DNA of 52,764 nt from Mogibacterium sp. (GCA_017404265.1 JAFRCS010000013.1:1-52764); one strand, 5' to 3'; shown: positions 1 to 8,911, counted from the first letter of the stretch. Notes: generated by a model not told the origin, from the letters alone. Numbers and translations: made by a program.

Positions 1-58
1 ATTTCAGGCGTTCTTCATTTGTCCACTTTCTATTCTTTCCACCTTTTGGCCTAGCCAT
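1..58 (-). CDS. IS3-family transposase OrfA, N-terminal fragment
   Basis: Only the first 19 codons lie in the window; the gene runs off the left edge. The start ATG is at 56-58 on the minus strand, behind a very strong ribosome binding site (AAGGAGGTGA, about 4 nt before the ATG). The peptide begins MARPKGGKNRKWTNEERLK, a basic start of the kind I associate with the helix-turn-helix OrfA proteins of IS3/IS150-type insertion sequences, which bind the element ends. Identity rests on 19 residues and is an inference; another HTH protein with this start is possible. Confidence 0.55.
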   Translation of the reverse strand, partial: MARPKGGKNRKWTNEERLK

Positions 59-92
59 AAAATCACCTCCTTAAGCAAATCCTAGCATAAGA

Positions 93-125
93 AAAGTAGA
101 CATGCTTTTTTAACATGTCTACTTT
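93..125 (-). repeat. 12-bp inverted repeat in the IS leader
   Basis: Perfect inverted repeat AAAGTAGACATG (93-104) / CATGTCTACTTT (114-125) with a 9-nt loop, between the element end and the transposase ribosome binding site. It could be a hairpin that stops outside transcription from entering the transposase gene, a common arrangement in insertion sequences, or a transposase binding site. The sequence alone does not decide. Confidence 0.6.
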
Positions 126-140
126 CATCTTACTAGTTCA

Positions 141-163
141 CCGAAAGCCCGATGGTTTTTTTA
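141..163 (-). terminator. Half of a terminator, apparently cut by the IS
   Basis: Directly after the antiporter stop codon the minus strand reads an A-run, then CCATCGGGC, then TTTCGG. This is the typical ascending arm and loop of a bidirectional Rho-independent terminator. The matching descending arm (GCCCGATGG plus T-run) is absent and IS-like sequence starts instead. The reading is that the element inserted in or beside the loop. Inference from one half only. Confidence 0.4.
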
Positions 164-1489
164 TTACTGATCTTTCAGTGTGATCTTCTCATACCATGGA
201 ACGAAGTACGAGAGTATTGCGAATCCGGCAAGGAGGAACAGATACCAGTTGTTAGGTATGACATCTCCCGGGCTTACCCTTCCCTCTGACAGAGATGCCA
301 CCAGCAGGAACTGCGCTCCGTAAGGGATGAGGCCCTGCATGATGCATGTGAATATGTCGAGTATTGATGCCGTTTTGCGCGTGTCCACGCCGTACTCGGC
401 ACTTATCTCCTTTGCCATAGGTCCGTCAACGATGATGGCTATCGTGTTATTGGCGGTAGCCATATCTGTCAGCAGAGCCAGAGCGCTCATGCCTACCTGC
501 GCTGACTTCTTTCCTTTTATCATGCCGGACATCTTTTCTATCAGCCAGTTGAGTCCTCCGTAATGCTTGGCCATCTCGGCTGTGCCTCCGATGAACATCG
601 ACAGCAGGAATACTTCTATCATTCCCTGAAAGCCTGCCCATATCTCGCCGGCAAAGCTTAAGAACGTCAGGTCTCCGTATGCCATTCCGATGATGCCCGC
701 ACTGAATATTCCTATGGTAAGAACAAGGAATACATTGACTCCGATGAGGGCCAGGATAAGGACCAGCAGATAAGGCAGCACTTTGACTATGTCATAGCCG
801 CTTGCTTCGATCGCCTTGGCGGTCTCCGGTCTTCCGAAGATCACCAGCAGCACTATGGTCACTATCGCTGCCGGGAAGGCTATCCAGAAGTTGGTGCGGA
901 ACTTGTCCTTGAGCTCAACGTTCTGCGTCCTTGTCGCGGCTATGGTCGTATCGGAGATCATCGAGAGATTGTCTCCGAACATGGCCCCTGATACACAGGC
1001 CGCCATCACGAGCGGAAGGCTGAGTCCTGCCTTGTCCACCATTCCAAGGGCGATCGGAACGAGAGCGCCTATTGTGCCCATCGATGTACCGGTCGCTGTT
1101 CCGAGGAATGCCGCTATTATGAACATTCCGGCTGTGATAAGTGATGCCGGGATTATGGATACCCCGAAATTGACTGTCGCCTCGACTCCTCCCATGGCTT
1201 TTGCCACGGCGGAGAATGCTCCGGCCAGCAGGAATATCATAAGCATGTTCATTATGTCTTCGCTGGCCGCGCCTCTGGCGAACACTTTGAAGTTCTCATT
1301 GATGCCGGCCTTGTAGTTCATGGCGAATGCTATGAGCACCGCGATGAACATGGCTACAACAGCCGGGAACTGATAGAACGCCATCTCGACTCCCCTGCTC
1401 TGCAGGATCATTCCCGCGCCGAGGTAGATGACTATGAATACCGCAAAAGGCAGCAGGGCCAGTCCGCTGCTCTTTTTCTTTGTTTCCAT
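164..1489 (-). CDS. nhaC: NhaC-family Na+/H+ antiporter
   Basis: A 441-residue, strongly hydrophobic integral membrane protein with about 11-12 predicted membrane segments. The stretch GAMFGDNLSMISDTTIAATR (about residue 165 on) is the conserved acidic, Ser/Thr-rich core of NhaC/YheL-type antiporters, which exchange Na+ for H+ or, in MleN-type members, couple organic acid exchange to ion flux. The substrate cannot be fixed from sequence. The start is supported by AAAGGAG about 11 nt upstream. The gene is separated from mgtE by only about 39 nt, so it may be the last gene of that transcript. Its own terminator appears broken by the insertion sequence at 1-140, so transcripts may run on into the element. 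Confidence 0.85.
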   Translation of the reverse strand: METKKKSSGLALLPFAVFIVIYLGAGMILQSRGVEMAFYQFPAVVAMFIAVLIAFAMNYKAGINENFKVFARGAASEDIMNMLMIFLLAGAFSAVAKAMGGVEATVNFGVSIIPASLITAGMFIIAAFLGTATGTSMGTIGALVPIALGMVDKAGLSLPLVMAACVSGAMFGDNLSMISDTTIAATRTQNVELKDKFRTNFWIAFPAAIVTIVLLVIFGRPETAKAIEASGYDIVKVLPYLLVLILALIGVNVFLVLTIGIFSAGIIGMAYGDLTFLSFAGEIWAGFQGMIEVFLLSMFIGGTAEMAKHYGGLNWLIEKMSGMIKGKKSAQVGMSALALLTDMATANNTIAIIVDGPMAKEISAEYGVDTRKTASILDIFTCIMQGLIPYGAQFLLVASLSEGRVSPGDVIPNNWYLFLLAGFAILSYFVPWYEKITLKDQ

Positions 1490-1528
1490 AAATGAATAAA
1501 CTCCTTTAAAATGTAATTTCTTTCTGCT

Positions 1529-2926
1529 TTATATGTGCAGGAACAGCCCCGCCATCAGGAAGTATGTGCAGAGTGAGATCATGTCCGTGATGGAAGCCAT
1601 CATAGGTCCCGCCATCAGCGCAGGGTCGATGCCGATCTTCTTTGCTATCATCGGAAGCATCGAGCCTATCAGCTTGGCAATGATGACTATGAGTATCATG
1701 GACACGCATACCGTGATGGCAACCATAGGCGGATTGTGATCAAGATAGACGATCCTGAAGTAGTTGAGTGCACTGAGACAGATGCCTACGATCACACCTA
1801 CTCTTATCTCCTTCCACATTACCTTGATGAAGTCGCTTAATTCGAGTTCTCCTGTTGCCATACCGCGGATGACCAGAGTCGACGACTGCGAGCCCGAGTT
1901 ACCGCCCGTACCCATCAGCATAGGCATGTAAATGACCAGCGCTATTACGGCTGACATGGCATCCTCGAATGTAGCGAGTATGCCGCCCGTCACGAAGTAC
2001 GAGCACATGAGCAGAAACAGCCACGGCAGCCTCGCTTTGACGTGCTGCCAGACGGACCTGTCGAGATACTCCTTGTCCGTCGTGTCGATGACTCCGCCCA
2101 TACGCTCGATATCCTCGGTCGTCTCTTCTTCGATGACTTCGAGGATGTCGTCTACGGTAACGATACCGACAAGCCTGAATTCGTTATCTACTACCGGGAT
2201 GGCCAGATATCCGTATCTTGTGAAGAGCTCGGATACTTCCTCCTGGTCGTCGTCTACATGAGCTACGACCGGGTCGTCATGCATCAGTTCGGATATTTTG
2301 ACATTATCCGGGGAAATTACCAGTGACTTGAGCGATACTACGCCTATCAGCTTGCGGCCCCTGTCAACCACGTAGCAGGTATAGATGGTCTCGGAATCGA
2401 GTCCCACGTCCTTTATGTGAGCCAGCGCTTCAGCTACAGTGGCATCCTTTTTGAGGTTGATGTACTCCGGCGTCATCAGGGCGCCCGCGCTGTCTTCCTT
2501 GTACTTAAGGAAAGTGTTGATCAGCTTTCGCTCGCTCTTAGGAGTCTTGTCGAGGATCTTGTCCACAATGTTGGACGGAAGTTCCTCAAGTACGTCGATC
2601 ATGTCGTCGAAGTCGAGCTCGTCGAGAATGAATTTTATCTCGGGGTCGGTGATGATATTGATGATATCCACCTGATCATCGATGCTGAGTTCGGCAAAGA
2701 CGTCAACGCTGATGTCTTTCGGAAGCGCTCTAAAGAGGACCACCATCCTCTGGAGGTCGAACTCTCGCCTGATGTCCACCAGCAATTCAGCTATCTCGAC
2801 TTCATTGTGTTTAAGGAGTTCGTCTCTGGCATGGAAGTATTTCTTGGTGTCAAGATATTCGATGATCTTGATAAAGGACTCATCATAAGCCTGATCCATG
2901 TCAGGAACCATGTTTACGTTCTCCAT
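1529..2926 (-). CDS. mgtE: Magnesium transporter MgtE
   Basis: A 465-residue protein with the full MgtE order: an N-terminal helical superhelix domain (about 1-140, including the repeated LDELDFDDMIDVLEELP region), a pair of CBS domains (about 145-265), the connecting helix, and a C-terminal channel domain with five membrane segments (about 290-465). In the family, the cytoplasmic domains sense Mg2+ and close the pore when Mg2+ is plentiful. The start has a strong AGGAGG site. The gap to ligA is 27 nt, so there is no room for an M-box riboswitch; it is probably co-transcribed with ligA. Length is normal. Confidence 0.95.
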   Translation of the reverse strand: MENVNMVPDMDQAYDESFIKIIEYLDTKKYFHARDELLKHNEVEIAELLVDIRREFDLQRMVVLFRALPKDISVDVFAELSIDDQVDIINIITDPEIKFILDELDFDDMIDVLEELPSNIVDKILDKTPKSERKLINTFLKYKEDSAGALMTPEYINLKKDATVAEALAHIKDVGLDSETIYTCYVVDRGRKLIGVVSLKSLVISPDNVKISELMHDDPVVAHVDDDQEEVSELFTRYGYLAIPVVDNEFRLVGIVTVDDILEVIEEETTEDIERMGGVIDTTDKEYLDRSVWQHVKARLPWLFLLMCSYFVTGGILATFEDAMSAVIALVIYMPMLMGTGGNSGSQSSTLVIRGMATGELELSDFIKVMWKEIRVGVIVGICLSALNYFRIVYLDHNPPMVAITVCVSMILIVIIAKLIGSMLPMIAKKIGIDPALMAGPMMASITDMISLCTYFLMAGLFLHI

Positions 2927-2953
2927 TGGTCCGTTCCTCCTTTCTCCGTTTCC

Positions 2954-4903
2954 CTACTTGCCTAGCATTTCCATTATCTGCTCTTCTGTTATGATCGCGA
3001 CTCCGAGTTCCCTGGCCGTCCTGTTCTTTGACGAGCCGGAATTCGGGTCATTTGTTATGAGGTAGTCGGTCTTCGCGGATACCGAGCCTGCCACCTTGCC
3101 GCCCTCCGCCTCGATCTCGGCTTTGAGATCCTTGCGGTTAGCGTAGTGCTCAAGGCTTCCGGTTATGACGAAGGTCCTGCCCTCAAGACTTGTTCCCGCG
3201 GCCTCGTATGACTCATCAAGAGTCAGCAGCCCAAGCAGCTCGTCTATCGCGGCCTTGTTGTCTTCATCCGCAAAAAAGCCCACATAATCACGGGCCATGA
3301 CGGAACCGACTCCGTCTATGTCCGTAAGCGCCTCCTCGTCGAGGCTCTGTATATCGCTCCACTTGTTTCTGCAGGAGCGCGAGATCAGATTTGAGGTCGC
3401 TACTCCAATGCCCGGTACTCCGAGCCCGTAGAGCAGTCTCGCCGGCGTGGTGTTTGAAGCCCTCGCTGCCGACGCTGTAAGGTTATCATACGACTTTGCG
3501 CCAAAACCTTCCATACCAATAATAGCATTTTTATGGTTTTCGAGCCTGAAAAGATCGGCAAAGCTTCTGAGAGCGCCTATCCCTATCAGCTTCAGAAGGC
3601 CCGATTCGGAAAGTCCTTCTATGTTAAGTGCATCCCTCGACACAAAGTGCGAGAACTTCTTGACGTGCTTGGCCAGGCAGTCAGGGTTTGTGCAGTTAAG
3701 AGTCTTTGTGCCCTCCTCATCCTTGATGCGCGTAGGGCCACCGCATACCGGACATACCGCCGGTATCTCCATGTTGCCGCTTCTTGTGAGATTGCCTGCC
3801 AGCTGAGGGATTATCATGTTGGCCTTATAGACCTGGATAGTGTCCCCTATCCCAAGCTCAAGGTCTTCCATGATATTTATATTATGCACCGATGCCCTTG
3901 ACACCGTAGTGCCCTCAAGCTCCACAGGGTCGAATATGGCTACCGGGTTCAGAAGTCCCGTGCGTGACGGGCTCCACTCTATCTCGCGGAGCACAGTCTC
4001 AGCCTGCTGGTCGCGCCATTTGAACGCGATGGAGTCCTTAGGGAACTTGGCCGTCTCTCCAAGAGTAGCCGCGTATGCGACATCATCAAGCGTCAGCACG
4101 AGTCCGTCTGACGGGATGTCGAAGTCAGCTATTGCGGCTTCATAGCCATCGATCGCGTCGAATAGGTTGTCCTTGTCAACCATCACATAGTCGACCGCGT
4201 CAAAGCCCTGAGACTTGACCCACTCCATCTTCTGCTGCCTTGTAGCGAATTCCACGCCCTCGCACTGATACAACGAGAAAGCGTAGAACATGACATTCCT
4301 CGCAGCCGTGACCTTAGGGTCCAGCTGGCGTATGCTGCCGCTGCAGAGATTGCGCGGGTTCTTGTACTTGGCATCAGCGTCCTCTATGGCCTCGTTTATC
4401 TTTTCGAAGTCAGAGTACCTGATGACCGCTTCTCCCCTGATGATTGTCTTTCCCTTGTGCGGGATCACCTTCGGAACGTTGCGGCAGGCCATGACGTTGG
4501 CGGTGATAAGCTCGCCTTCTGTACCGTTGCCCCTTGTGACTCCCTGCACCAGTCTTCCGTTCTCGTAAGTTATGCCGACAGTCAGACCGTCCAGCTTCCA
4601 CGAAAGCATGCCCTTCTGATCTCCCAGCCAGGCCCTGAGTTCGTCCCTGTCCTTGGTCTTGTTCAGGGAGAGCATCTTCTTCTCGTGGACTATCTTAGGG
4701 AGTCCCGCGGCCGTCTCGAATCCTACGTTGATCGACGGGCTGTCATCCCGTATATAGCCGGTCTCATCCTCGAGCGCGAGAAGCTCGTCATACATCTCGT
4801 CGTACTCGTAGTTTGTGATAATCTCAGTGCCGTCGGTATAGTATGCTCGCGAGGCCTCATTCAGTTTTTCGACCAGTTCGTCTATTCTTTTCCTTTTATC
4901 CAT
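2954..4903 (-). CDS. ligA: NAD+-dependent DNA ligase LigA
   Basis: Seals nicks in DNA using NAD+, essential in replication and repair. Domain order is intact: Ia and adenylation domain with the nucleotide-binding Lys in SWKLDG (about residue 103), OB fold, a Cys4 zinc finger (CPVCGG then CTNPDC), helix-hairpin-helix repeats, and a C-terminal BRCT domain beginning near GTSLEGRTFVITGS. Two ATGs lie 6 nt apart. The AAGGA site abuts the first (4909) but is well spaced for the second (4903), so I chose 4903 (649 residues). It sits 9 nt after the 5'-nucleotidase stop, in one unit with pcrA upstream and mgtE downstream. Slightly shorter than the usual 665-670 residues, with no missing domain. Confidence 0.96.
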   Translation of the reverse strand: MDKRKRIDELVEKLNEASRAYYTDGTEIITNYEYDEMYDELLALEDETGYIRDDSPSINVGFETAAGLPKIVHEKKMLSLNKTKDRDELRAWLGDQKGMLSWKLDGLTVGITYENGRLVQGVTRGNGTEGELITANVMACRNVPKVIPHKGKTIIRGEAVIRYSDFEKINEAIEDADAKYKNPRNLCSGSIRQLDPKVTAARNVMFYAFSLYQCEGVEFATRQQKMEWVKSQGFDAVDYVMVDKDNLFDAIDGYEAAIADFDIPSDGLVLTLDDVAYAATLGETAKFPKDSIAFKWRDQQAETVLREIEWSPSRTGLLNPVAIFDPVELEGTTVSRASVHNINIMEDLELGIGDTIQVYKANMIIPQLAGNLTRSGNMEIPAVCPVCGGPTRIKDEEGTKTLNCTNPDCLAKHVKKFSHFVSRDALNIEGLSESGLLKLIGIGALRSFADLFRLENHKNAIIGMEGFGAKSYDNLTASAARASNTTPARLLYGLGVPGIGVATSNLISRSCRNKWSDIQSLDEEALTDIDGVGSVMARDYVGFFADEDNKAAIDELLGLLTLDESYEAAGTSLEGRTFVITGSLEHYANRKDLKAEIEAEGGKVAGSVSAKTDYLITNDPNSGSSKNRTARELGVAIITEEQIMEMLGK

Positions 4904-4912
4904 ATTCATTCC

Positions 4913-6385
4913 TTATTGGATAATGATCCTGTTGTCTATTCTTCCTCCAAGACCCTTGTGTTCCTGTAAGTATTTTTTAAGAGTTTCGAAAGCATCCTCG
5001 CTGACTATTGTGATGCCGGCAGCCTTTGAGAGTTCTTCGTTGGTCTGATCAAGAACAGCTTCGGAATTGATGAAATAAAATTCCTGAAGACCTATGCTGA
5101 ACATGTGATCATTAGCTACTGGCTCTCCTTTATATGTAAGCTCCAGCTCACCGGTTTCTCTTGTATATACGATATGAAGCGCCTGGGATGTGTGGAAGAA
5201 AGCGTCCTTCCAATCGTCAAGCACCTCATCCCTGAGCATGTAGCTTATTATATGCTTCAGCTGTTTTCCGCTGACCTTTACCCTGTAGATCTTGCCGTCA
5301 TACGGATATGCTTCCCTGAGATCCTGCAGTGTTACGGTCATGTCCAATCTGTAGCACCTGGTGCTGGAACTTGCCATCATCATTATATCCACATCGAGAG
5401 AATCCGAGAACGCGTCAACAAACAGCTGCCCCACTTCCGTGGTGTTTCCCCTGCCGTAATTGTCAAGGTTTCTCTTCAGTCTTGTTACGAGGGCGCTGTA
5501 TTTCTCGTCGATATCCATCTGATAGGAATTGACCATAGCCCTTACGAATTTATCCACAGGGCAATGTTCCTCATCCACAGGGACCAGCTTGTAATCCCAG
5601 CAGGTGATATCCTTAGTGGCCTCATCAACGGAAAGCCGCAGCTCACCGATATGGGTATTTCCGGTGCCTGCCTGAAGGATGAGGATGTCATTTACGATAT
5701 CCGGCTTTTCAAGGTATGTATGTGAGTGCGCTCCGACTATGATGTCGACACCCAGCGAAGGGTCCAGCTTTTTGGCAAGTTCGACATCAGCATCATATCC
5801 GATATGCGTCAGCAAAACTGTCAGGTCAGGCTCAACCTTTTTTGATCTGACCTGCTCCACGATCTTCTTTACTTCATCAGCAGGATCATGGACTGTGACG
5901 AATGTCCCTACAAGGCCCTCGGCTTTTGTCTGATCTACTATGTTCCCGGTTATCAGTCCGATGAAAAGCACCTTGAAATTGCCGGTCCTGACAATCTCAT
6001 ACGGCTTGAACAGTGTCCTGCCGTTTTTTCTTATGCGGAAGTTCGCGTTGAGTATCGGAAAGTCCGCGTAGCGCGAAGCGAACATCAGATGCGATATCCC
6101 GTAATCCAGTTCGTGATTTCCAATGGACATCGCGTCGATATCTATGAGGTTTAGCATATCCATCGTGGACATGCCGTGAAAATCGCTGTCCAGAAGCGAG
6201 CCCTGGAATACGTCGCCTGCTATGCAGTATACAGTGTCAGGGTTTTCAGTCTTGACCTTTTTTACATACCCTGCCGCCTGAGCCAGACTGTGGCAGAGCT
6301 TACCGTTTTCATCCGTATCTCCCGCAAATGTTCCGTGGATGTCATTGGAATGCAGGAGCACAAGTTCCTCTGTTTTTTTGCTCAT
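4913..6385 (-). CDS. 5'-nucleotidase / UshA-type metallophosphatase, cytoplasmic
   Basis: A 490-residue calcineurin-like phosphoesterase with a C-terminal 5'-nucleotidase domain (about 310-490). The two-metal site motifs are visible in order: NDIHG (residues 14-18), GDVFQGS, GNHELDYG, THIGYD and GAHSHT. The family hydrolyses nucleoside monophosphates or nucleotide sugars. There is no signal peptide (it begins MSKKTEELVLLHSND), so unlike periplasmic UshA it should act in the cytoplasm, like B. subtilis YunD. Its ATG overlaps the pcrA stop by one base (TGATG), which points to translational coupling. The link to helicase and ligase genes may be nucleotide recycling, but this is a guess. The exact substrate is unknown. 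Confidence 0.85.
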   Translation of the reverse strand: MSKKTEELVLLHSNDIHGTFAGDTDENGKLCHSLAQAAGYVKKVKTENPDTVYCIAGDVFQGSLLDSDFHGMSTMDMLNLIDIDAMSIGNHELDYGISHLMFASRYADFPILNANFRIRKNGRTLFKPYEIVRTGNFKVLFIGLITGNIVDQTKAEGLVGTFVTVHDPADEVKKIVEQVRSKKVEPDLTVLLTHIGYDADVELAKKLDPSLGVDIIVGAHSHTYLEKPDIVNDILILQAGTGNTHIGELRLSVDEATKDITCWDYKLVPVDEEHCPVDKFVRAMVNSYQMDIDEKYSALVTRLKRNLDNYGRGNTTEVGQLFVDAFSDSLDVDIMMMASSSTRCYRLDMTVTLQDLREAYPYDGKIYRVKVSGKQLKHIISYMLRDEVLDDWKDAFFHTSQALHIVYTRETGELELTYKGEPVANDHMFSIGLQEFYFINSEAVLDQTNEELSKAAGITIVSEDAFETLKKYLQEHKGLGGRIDNRIIIQ

Positions 6386-8715
6386 CAGTTGACCTTCTCC
6401 ATTTTGACATAGCCCTTGCCGAGCTTCTTCTGTCCGTAATCGTCAAACATGACCGTCATGGTTTTATCATCCTGTTCTATCACCATGCCCTCTCCGAACT
6501 TCGGGTGTCTGACTATATCCCCGTTCGAAAACTCCTGGTGTATCTTTGCCTTCTCCTTTGTCTGCCTTCTTGCAGCGGACAGGCTGTCGAAAGGCTTGGA
6601 AGCAGGTTCTCCGGCGTATCCGTCAGCAGTACCGTGCGAGCGGCCTCCGAAGAAGTAATCTCCCATCCAGCTGCTCTCGCCTCTGAGTCCGGTCCCTATT
6701 CTGACCTTGTCTTCCACTGTCTGGTCGCCGTCCATGCATTCCCTGTCCATCTCGCGGAGGAACAGCGACTCCTGCTGGAAGTCCGTGCGGCCGTAGACAG
6801 TGCGTACCTGTGCGCCCGTCAGATAAAGCTTCTTCATGGCACGTGTCACGCCCACATAGCAGAGCCTGCGCTCCTCTTCCATGCTGTGGTCGTCCTCATA
6901 TGCGCCGAGCCCCGGGAACATCCCGTTCTCCATTCCCGGCATGAATACCACCGGGAATTCGAGTCCCTTTGCGGAATGCAGTGTCATAAGCACTACAGCG
7001 TCCTCATTCTCATCGTGATTGTCTATGTCCGCCATCAGAGTGATCTGCTCAAGGAAGGCGGAGAGCTCCGTCTGTTCATCCGTTTCGACTCCCTCTCCGA
7101 GGAGTTCGAGCCTGTCGGCCCTCATTTCATCACGCATTGCCTGTGCCGTGCCGTCAGCGAGCCCCTTCTCGAATTCGGCGATGACAGACTTGAATTCCAT
7201 GATGTTCTCAATGCGGCTCTCAGCCTCTACCGTGCCCGCGTCTTCGAGCGCCTTCAGGTAGCCGGAGCGGCTCAGCACATTGTCGTATATATCAAGGATA
7301 CCGAGGTTCTCCTGCTCGGCCCTGATGCCGCTTATCATGTCGGTGAACGCCTCTACGGATCCCCTCAGCTTCGGTCCGAATGTCGCCTGCAGCTGCTTGT
7401 CCGAAAGCGCTTCGAAAAGCGTCATCCCGTAGGCCTCTGCGTATTCCTGTACACCGGACATCGTCTTGTCGCCTATGCCCCTTTTAGGCTCGTTTATGAC
7501 CCTCAGCAGCGACACGTTGTCGCCCGGGTTCTCAATGAGCCTGAGGTAGGCCATCACGTCCTTTATTTCCTTGCGGTCATAGTATCTGAGCCCCGCCAGC
7601 ACCCTGTAAGGGATGCCGCGGAAGCTGAACTTCTCCTCGAAGCTCCTCGACTGCGCGTTCTTGCGGTAGAGTATCGCGAAGTCCTTGTAATCGTATCCCT
7701 CGTCGGCCCTGAGCCTCTCGATCTCGGAGCCTATCCACCAGGCTTCCTGCTTCTCATCCTCGAGCCTCTTGTATGTGATCTTCTCGCCGTCAGATCTCTC
7801 TGTCCAGAGAGCCTTCTGTTTTCTTGCCTTGTTATTTTTAATGACCGAATTTGCGAGCTTCAGGATATTGCCGTCGGAGCGGTAGTTCTGCTCAAGCCTG
7901 ATGGTAAACACATCTTTGAAATCATCCTCAAAATCGAGTATGTTTCTGATGTCCGCGCCGCGCCACTGGTAAATGCACTGATCATCATCGCCCACCACGC
8001 AGAGGTTGCCGTGTACAGACGCCAGCATTTTTATCAGCTTGTACTGCAGATAGTTGGTGTCCTGGTACTCGTCCACCATGATATACCTGAAGCGCGTCGC
8101 GTAGTATTCGAGTATGTCCGGGTTCTGCTCCAGCAGCTTCACTCCGTTCCACAGAAGGTCGTCAAAGTCCATGGCGTTTGCAGCCATCAACTCGTCCGTA
8201 TAGCGGCGGTAGACCTCGTATATCTTCTTCTCGTAAGGGAGCCCGCTTCCGTTTCTTAGAAAGTCTTCCGGACCTTCTTCACGCTCCTTGCACTTGCTTA
8301 TGATTGCGATGATCATCGAAGGCGAAGTCGTCTTGTCGTTGACCTCGAGCTCCTTGCATATCCTCTTCACAAGGGTCTTCTTGTCAGTCTCGTCATAGAC
8401 CGTAAAGCCCGCCTTATAGCCCAGTCTCTCAGGCGAGTATCTGAGCATGCGAAGGCACATGGCATGGAAGGTCATTATCCATATGCCATAAGCTTCACCC
8501 ACCAGGCTCTCCACCCTGCTTCTCATCTCACCGGCCGCCTTATTTGTGAATGTAACGGCCAGTATGCTGCGTGGATCTATGCCCTGATCTATCATGTACG
8601 CCATGCGGTGAGTCATTGTCGCGGTCTTGCCAGAACCCGCTCCCGCGAGTATCAGTACAGGCCCGTTCAGATGCCGCACAGCCTTATTCTGTTCGCTGTT
8701 TAATGTAATGCCCAT
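6385..8715 (-). CDS. pcrA: ATP-dependent DNA helicase PcrA/UvrD
   Basis: A 776-residue superfamily 1A helicase that unwinds DNA 3'-5' in repair and removes RecA or blocking proteins. Walker A is AGAGSGKTATMTHR (about 26-40) and Walker B is VDEYQDTN. Later motifs include QNYRS, YRKNAQSR, LMTLHSAKGLEF and VTRAMKKL. The C-terminus has the conserved PcrA RNA-polymerase-interaction region (NGDIVRHPKFGEG). It begins MGITLNSEQNKAV, the usual family start, yet there is no Shine-Dalgarno upstream; a TATAAT box lies 9 nt before the ATG instead. It is divergent from gdhA, with an inverted-repeat element in between. Confidence 0.96.
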   Translation of the reverse strand: MGITLNSEQNKAVRHLNGPVLILAGAGSGKTATMTHRMAYMIDQGIDPRSILAVTFTNKAAGEMRSRVESLVGEAYGIWIMTFHAMCLRMLRYSPERLGYKAGFTVYDETDKKTLVKRICKELEVNDKTTSPSMIIAIISKCKEREEGPEDFLRNGSGLPYEKKIYEVYRRYTDELMAANAMDFDDLLWNGVKLLEQNPDILEYYATRFRYIMVDEYQDTNYLQYKLIKMLASVHGNLCVVGDDDQCIYQWRGADIRNILDFEDDFKDVFTIRLEQNYRSDGNILKLANSVIKNNKARKQKALWTERSDGEKITYKRLEDEKQEAWWIGSEIERLRADEGYDYKDFAILYRKNAQSRSFEEKFSFRGIPYRVLAGLRYYDRKEIKDVMAYLRLIENPGDNVSLLRVINEPKRGIGDKTMSGVQEYAEAYGMTLFEALSDKQLQATFGPKLRGSVEAFTDMISGIRAEQENLGILDIYDNVLSRSGYLKALEDAGTVEAESRIENIMEFKSVIAEFEKGLADGTAQAMRDEMRADRLELLGEGVETDEQTELSAFLEQITLMADIDNHDENEDAVVLMTLHSAKGLEFPVVFMPGMENGMFPGLGAYEDDHSMEEERRLCYVGVTRAMKKLYLTGAQVRTVYGRTDFQQESLFLREMDRECMDGDQTVEDKVRIGTGLRGESSWMGDYFFGGRSHGTADGYAGEPASKPFDSLSAARRQTKEKAKIHQEFSNGDIVRHPKFGEGMVIEQDDKTMTVMFDDYGQKKLGKGYVKMEKVN

Positions 8716-8724
8716 AGATATTTA

Positions 8725-8730
8725 ATTATA
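8725..8730 (-). promoter_or_regulatory. Candidate -10 box of pcrA (possibly leaderless)
   Basis: TATAAT on the minus strand, 9 nt before the pcrA ATG. Initiation about 7 nt downstream would put the mRNA 5' end within 2-3 nt of the start codon. No Shine-Dalgarno is present and no good -35 is seen. Confidence 0.4.
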
Positions 8731-8740
8731 CCATTTTTTG

Positions 8741-8890
8741 CCCTAAGAGGGCGAGAAAAAACCAGCCCGGTAACTCGAGGACGCCGGCACTTAGCGACTG
8801 GCAAGACGCAGTCGCAGACAGAGCTTAGTACCGCTGCGTCCGAATGTTAGCGAGAGCGTGCCGGGCGGTTTTTACTCGCCCTTTTTTGGG
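8741..8890 (+). repeat. Structured palindromic element, copy 1
   Basis: A 90-nt conserved core (8777-8866) is enclosed by long inverted arms: AAGAGGGCGAG (8745-8755) with CTCGCCCTTTT (8875-8885), then AAAAACC/GGTTTTT, then GCCCGG (8765-8770) / CCGGGC (8861-8866). The core matches the element at 17749-17838 (opposite strand) at 75 of 90 positions without gaps. Inside the core, GGACGC (8779-8784) pairs with GCGTCC (8836-8841). It lies between divergent pcrA and gdhA, upstream of the gdhA promoter, so it is not in the leader made from that promoter. Candidate structured RNA or miniature mobile repeat; function unknown. Confidence 0.75.
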
Positions 8891-8911
8891 TTTCAAATGG
8901 GCTATATATTG

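Larger units (their letters stand above)
1..140 (-). mobile_element. Left part of an IS3-like insertion sequence
   Basis: The transposase-like start at 58, its leader and a 12-bp perfect inverted repeat (93-104 and 114-125) sit immediately beside what looks like a broken terminator of the next gene. Read on the minus strand, the presumed element end is TGAACTAGTAAG, starting at base 140; IS3 elements usually begin with TGA or TGT. The far end is outside the window, so terminal repeats and target duplication cannot be checked here. The boundary at 140/141 is inferred from where the terminator arm stops. Confidence 0.5.

Noticed and set aside
2927..2953. M-box riboswitch for mgtE
   Set aside because: Only 27 nt separate ligA and mgtE; there is no room for the element.
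6328..8259. Very long open frame (643 codons) on plus, opposite pcrA
   Set aside because: It lies wholly antisense to a clearly conserved helicase, has no ribosome binding site or recognisable domain, and arises from codon bias of the GC-rich gene.
8741..8890. Glutamate-sensing riboswitch in front of gdhA
   Set aside because: The clear gdhA promoter (8912-8939) is downstream of the element, so the element is not in that mRNA leader.
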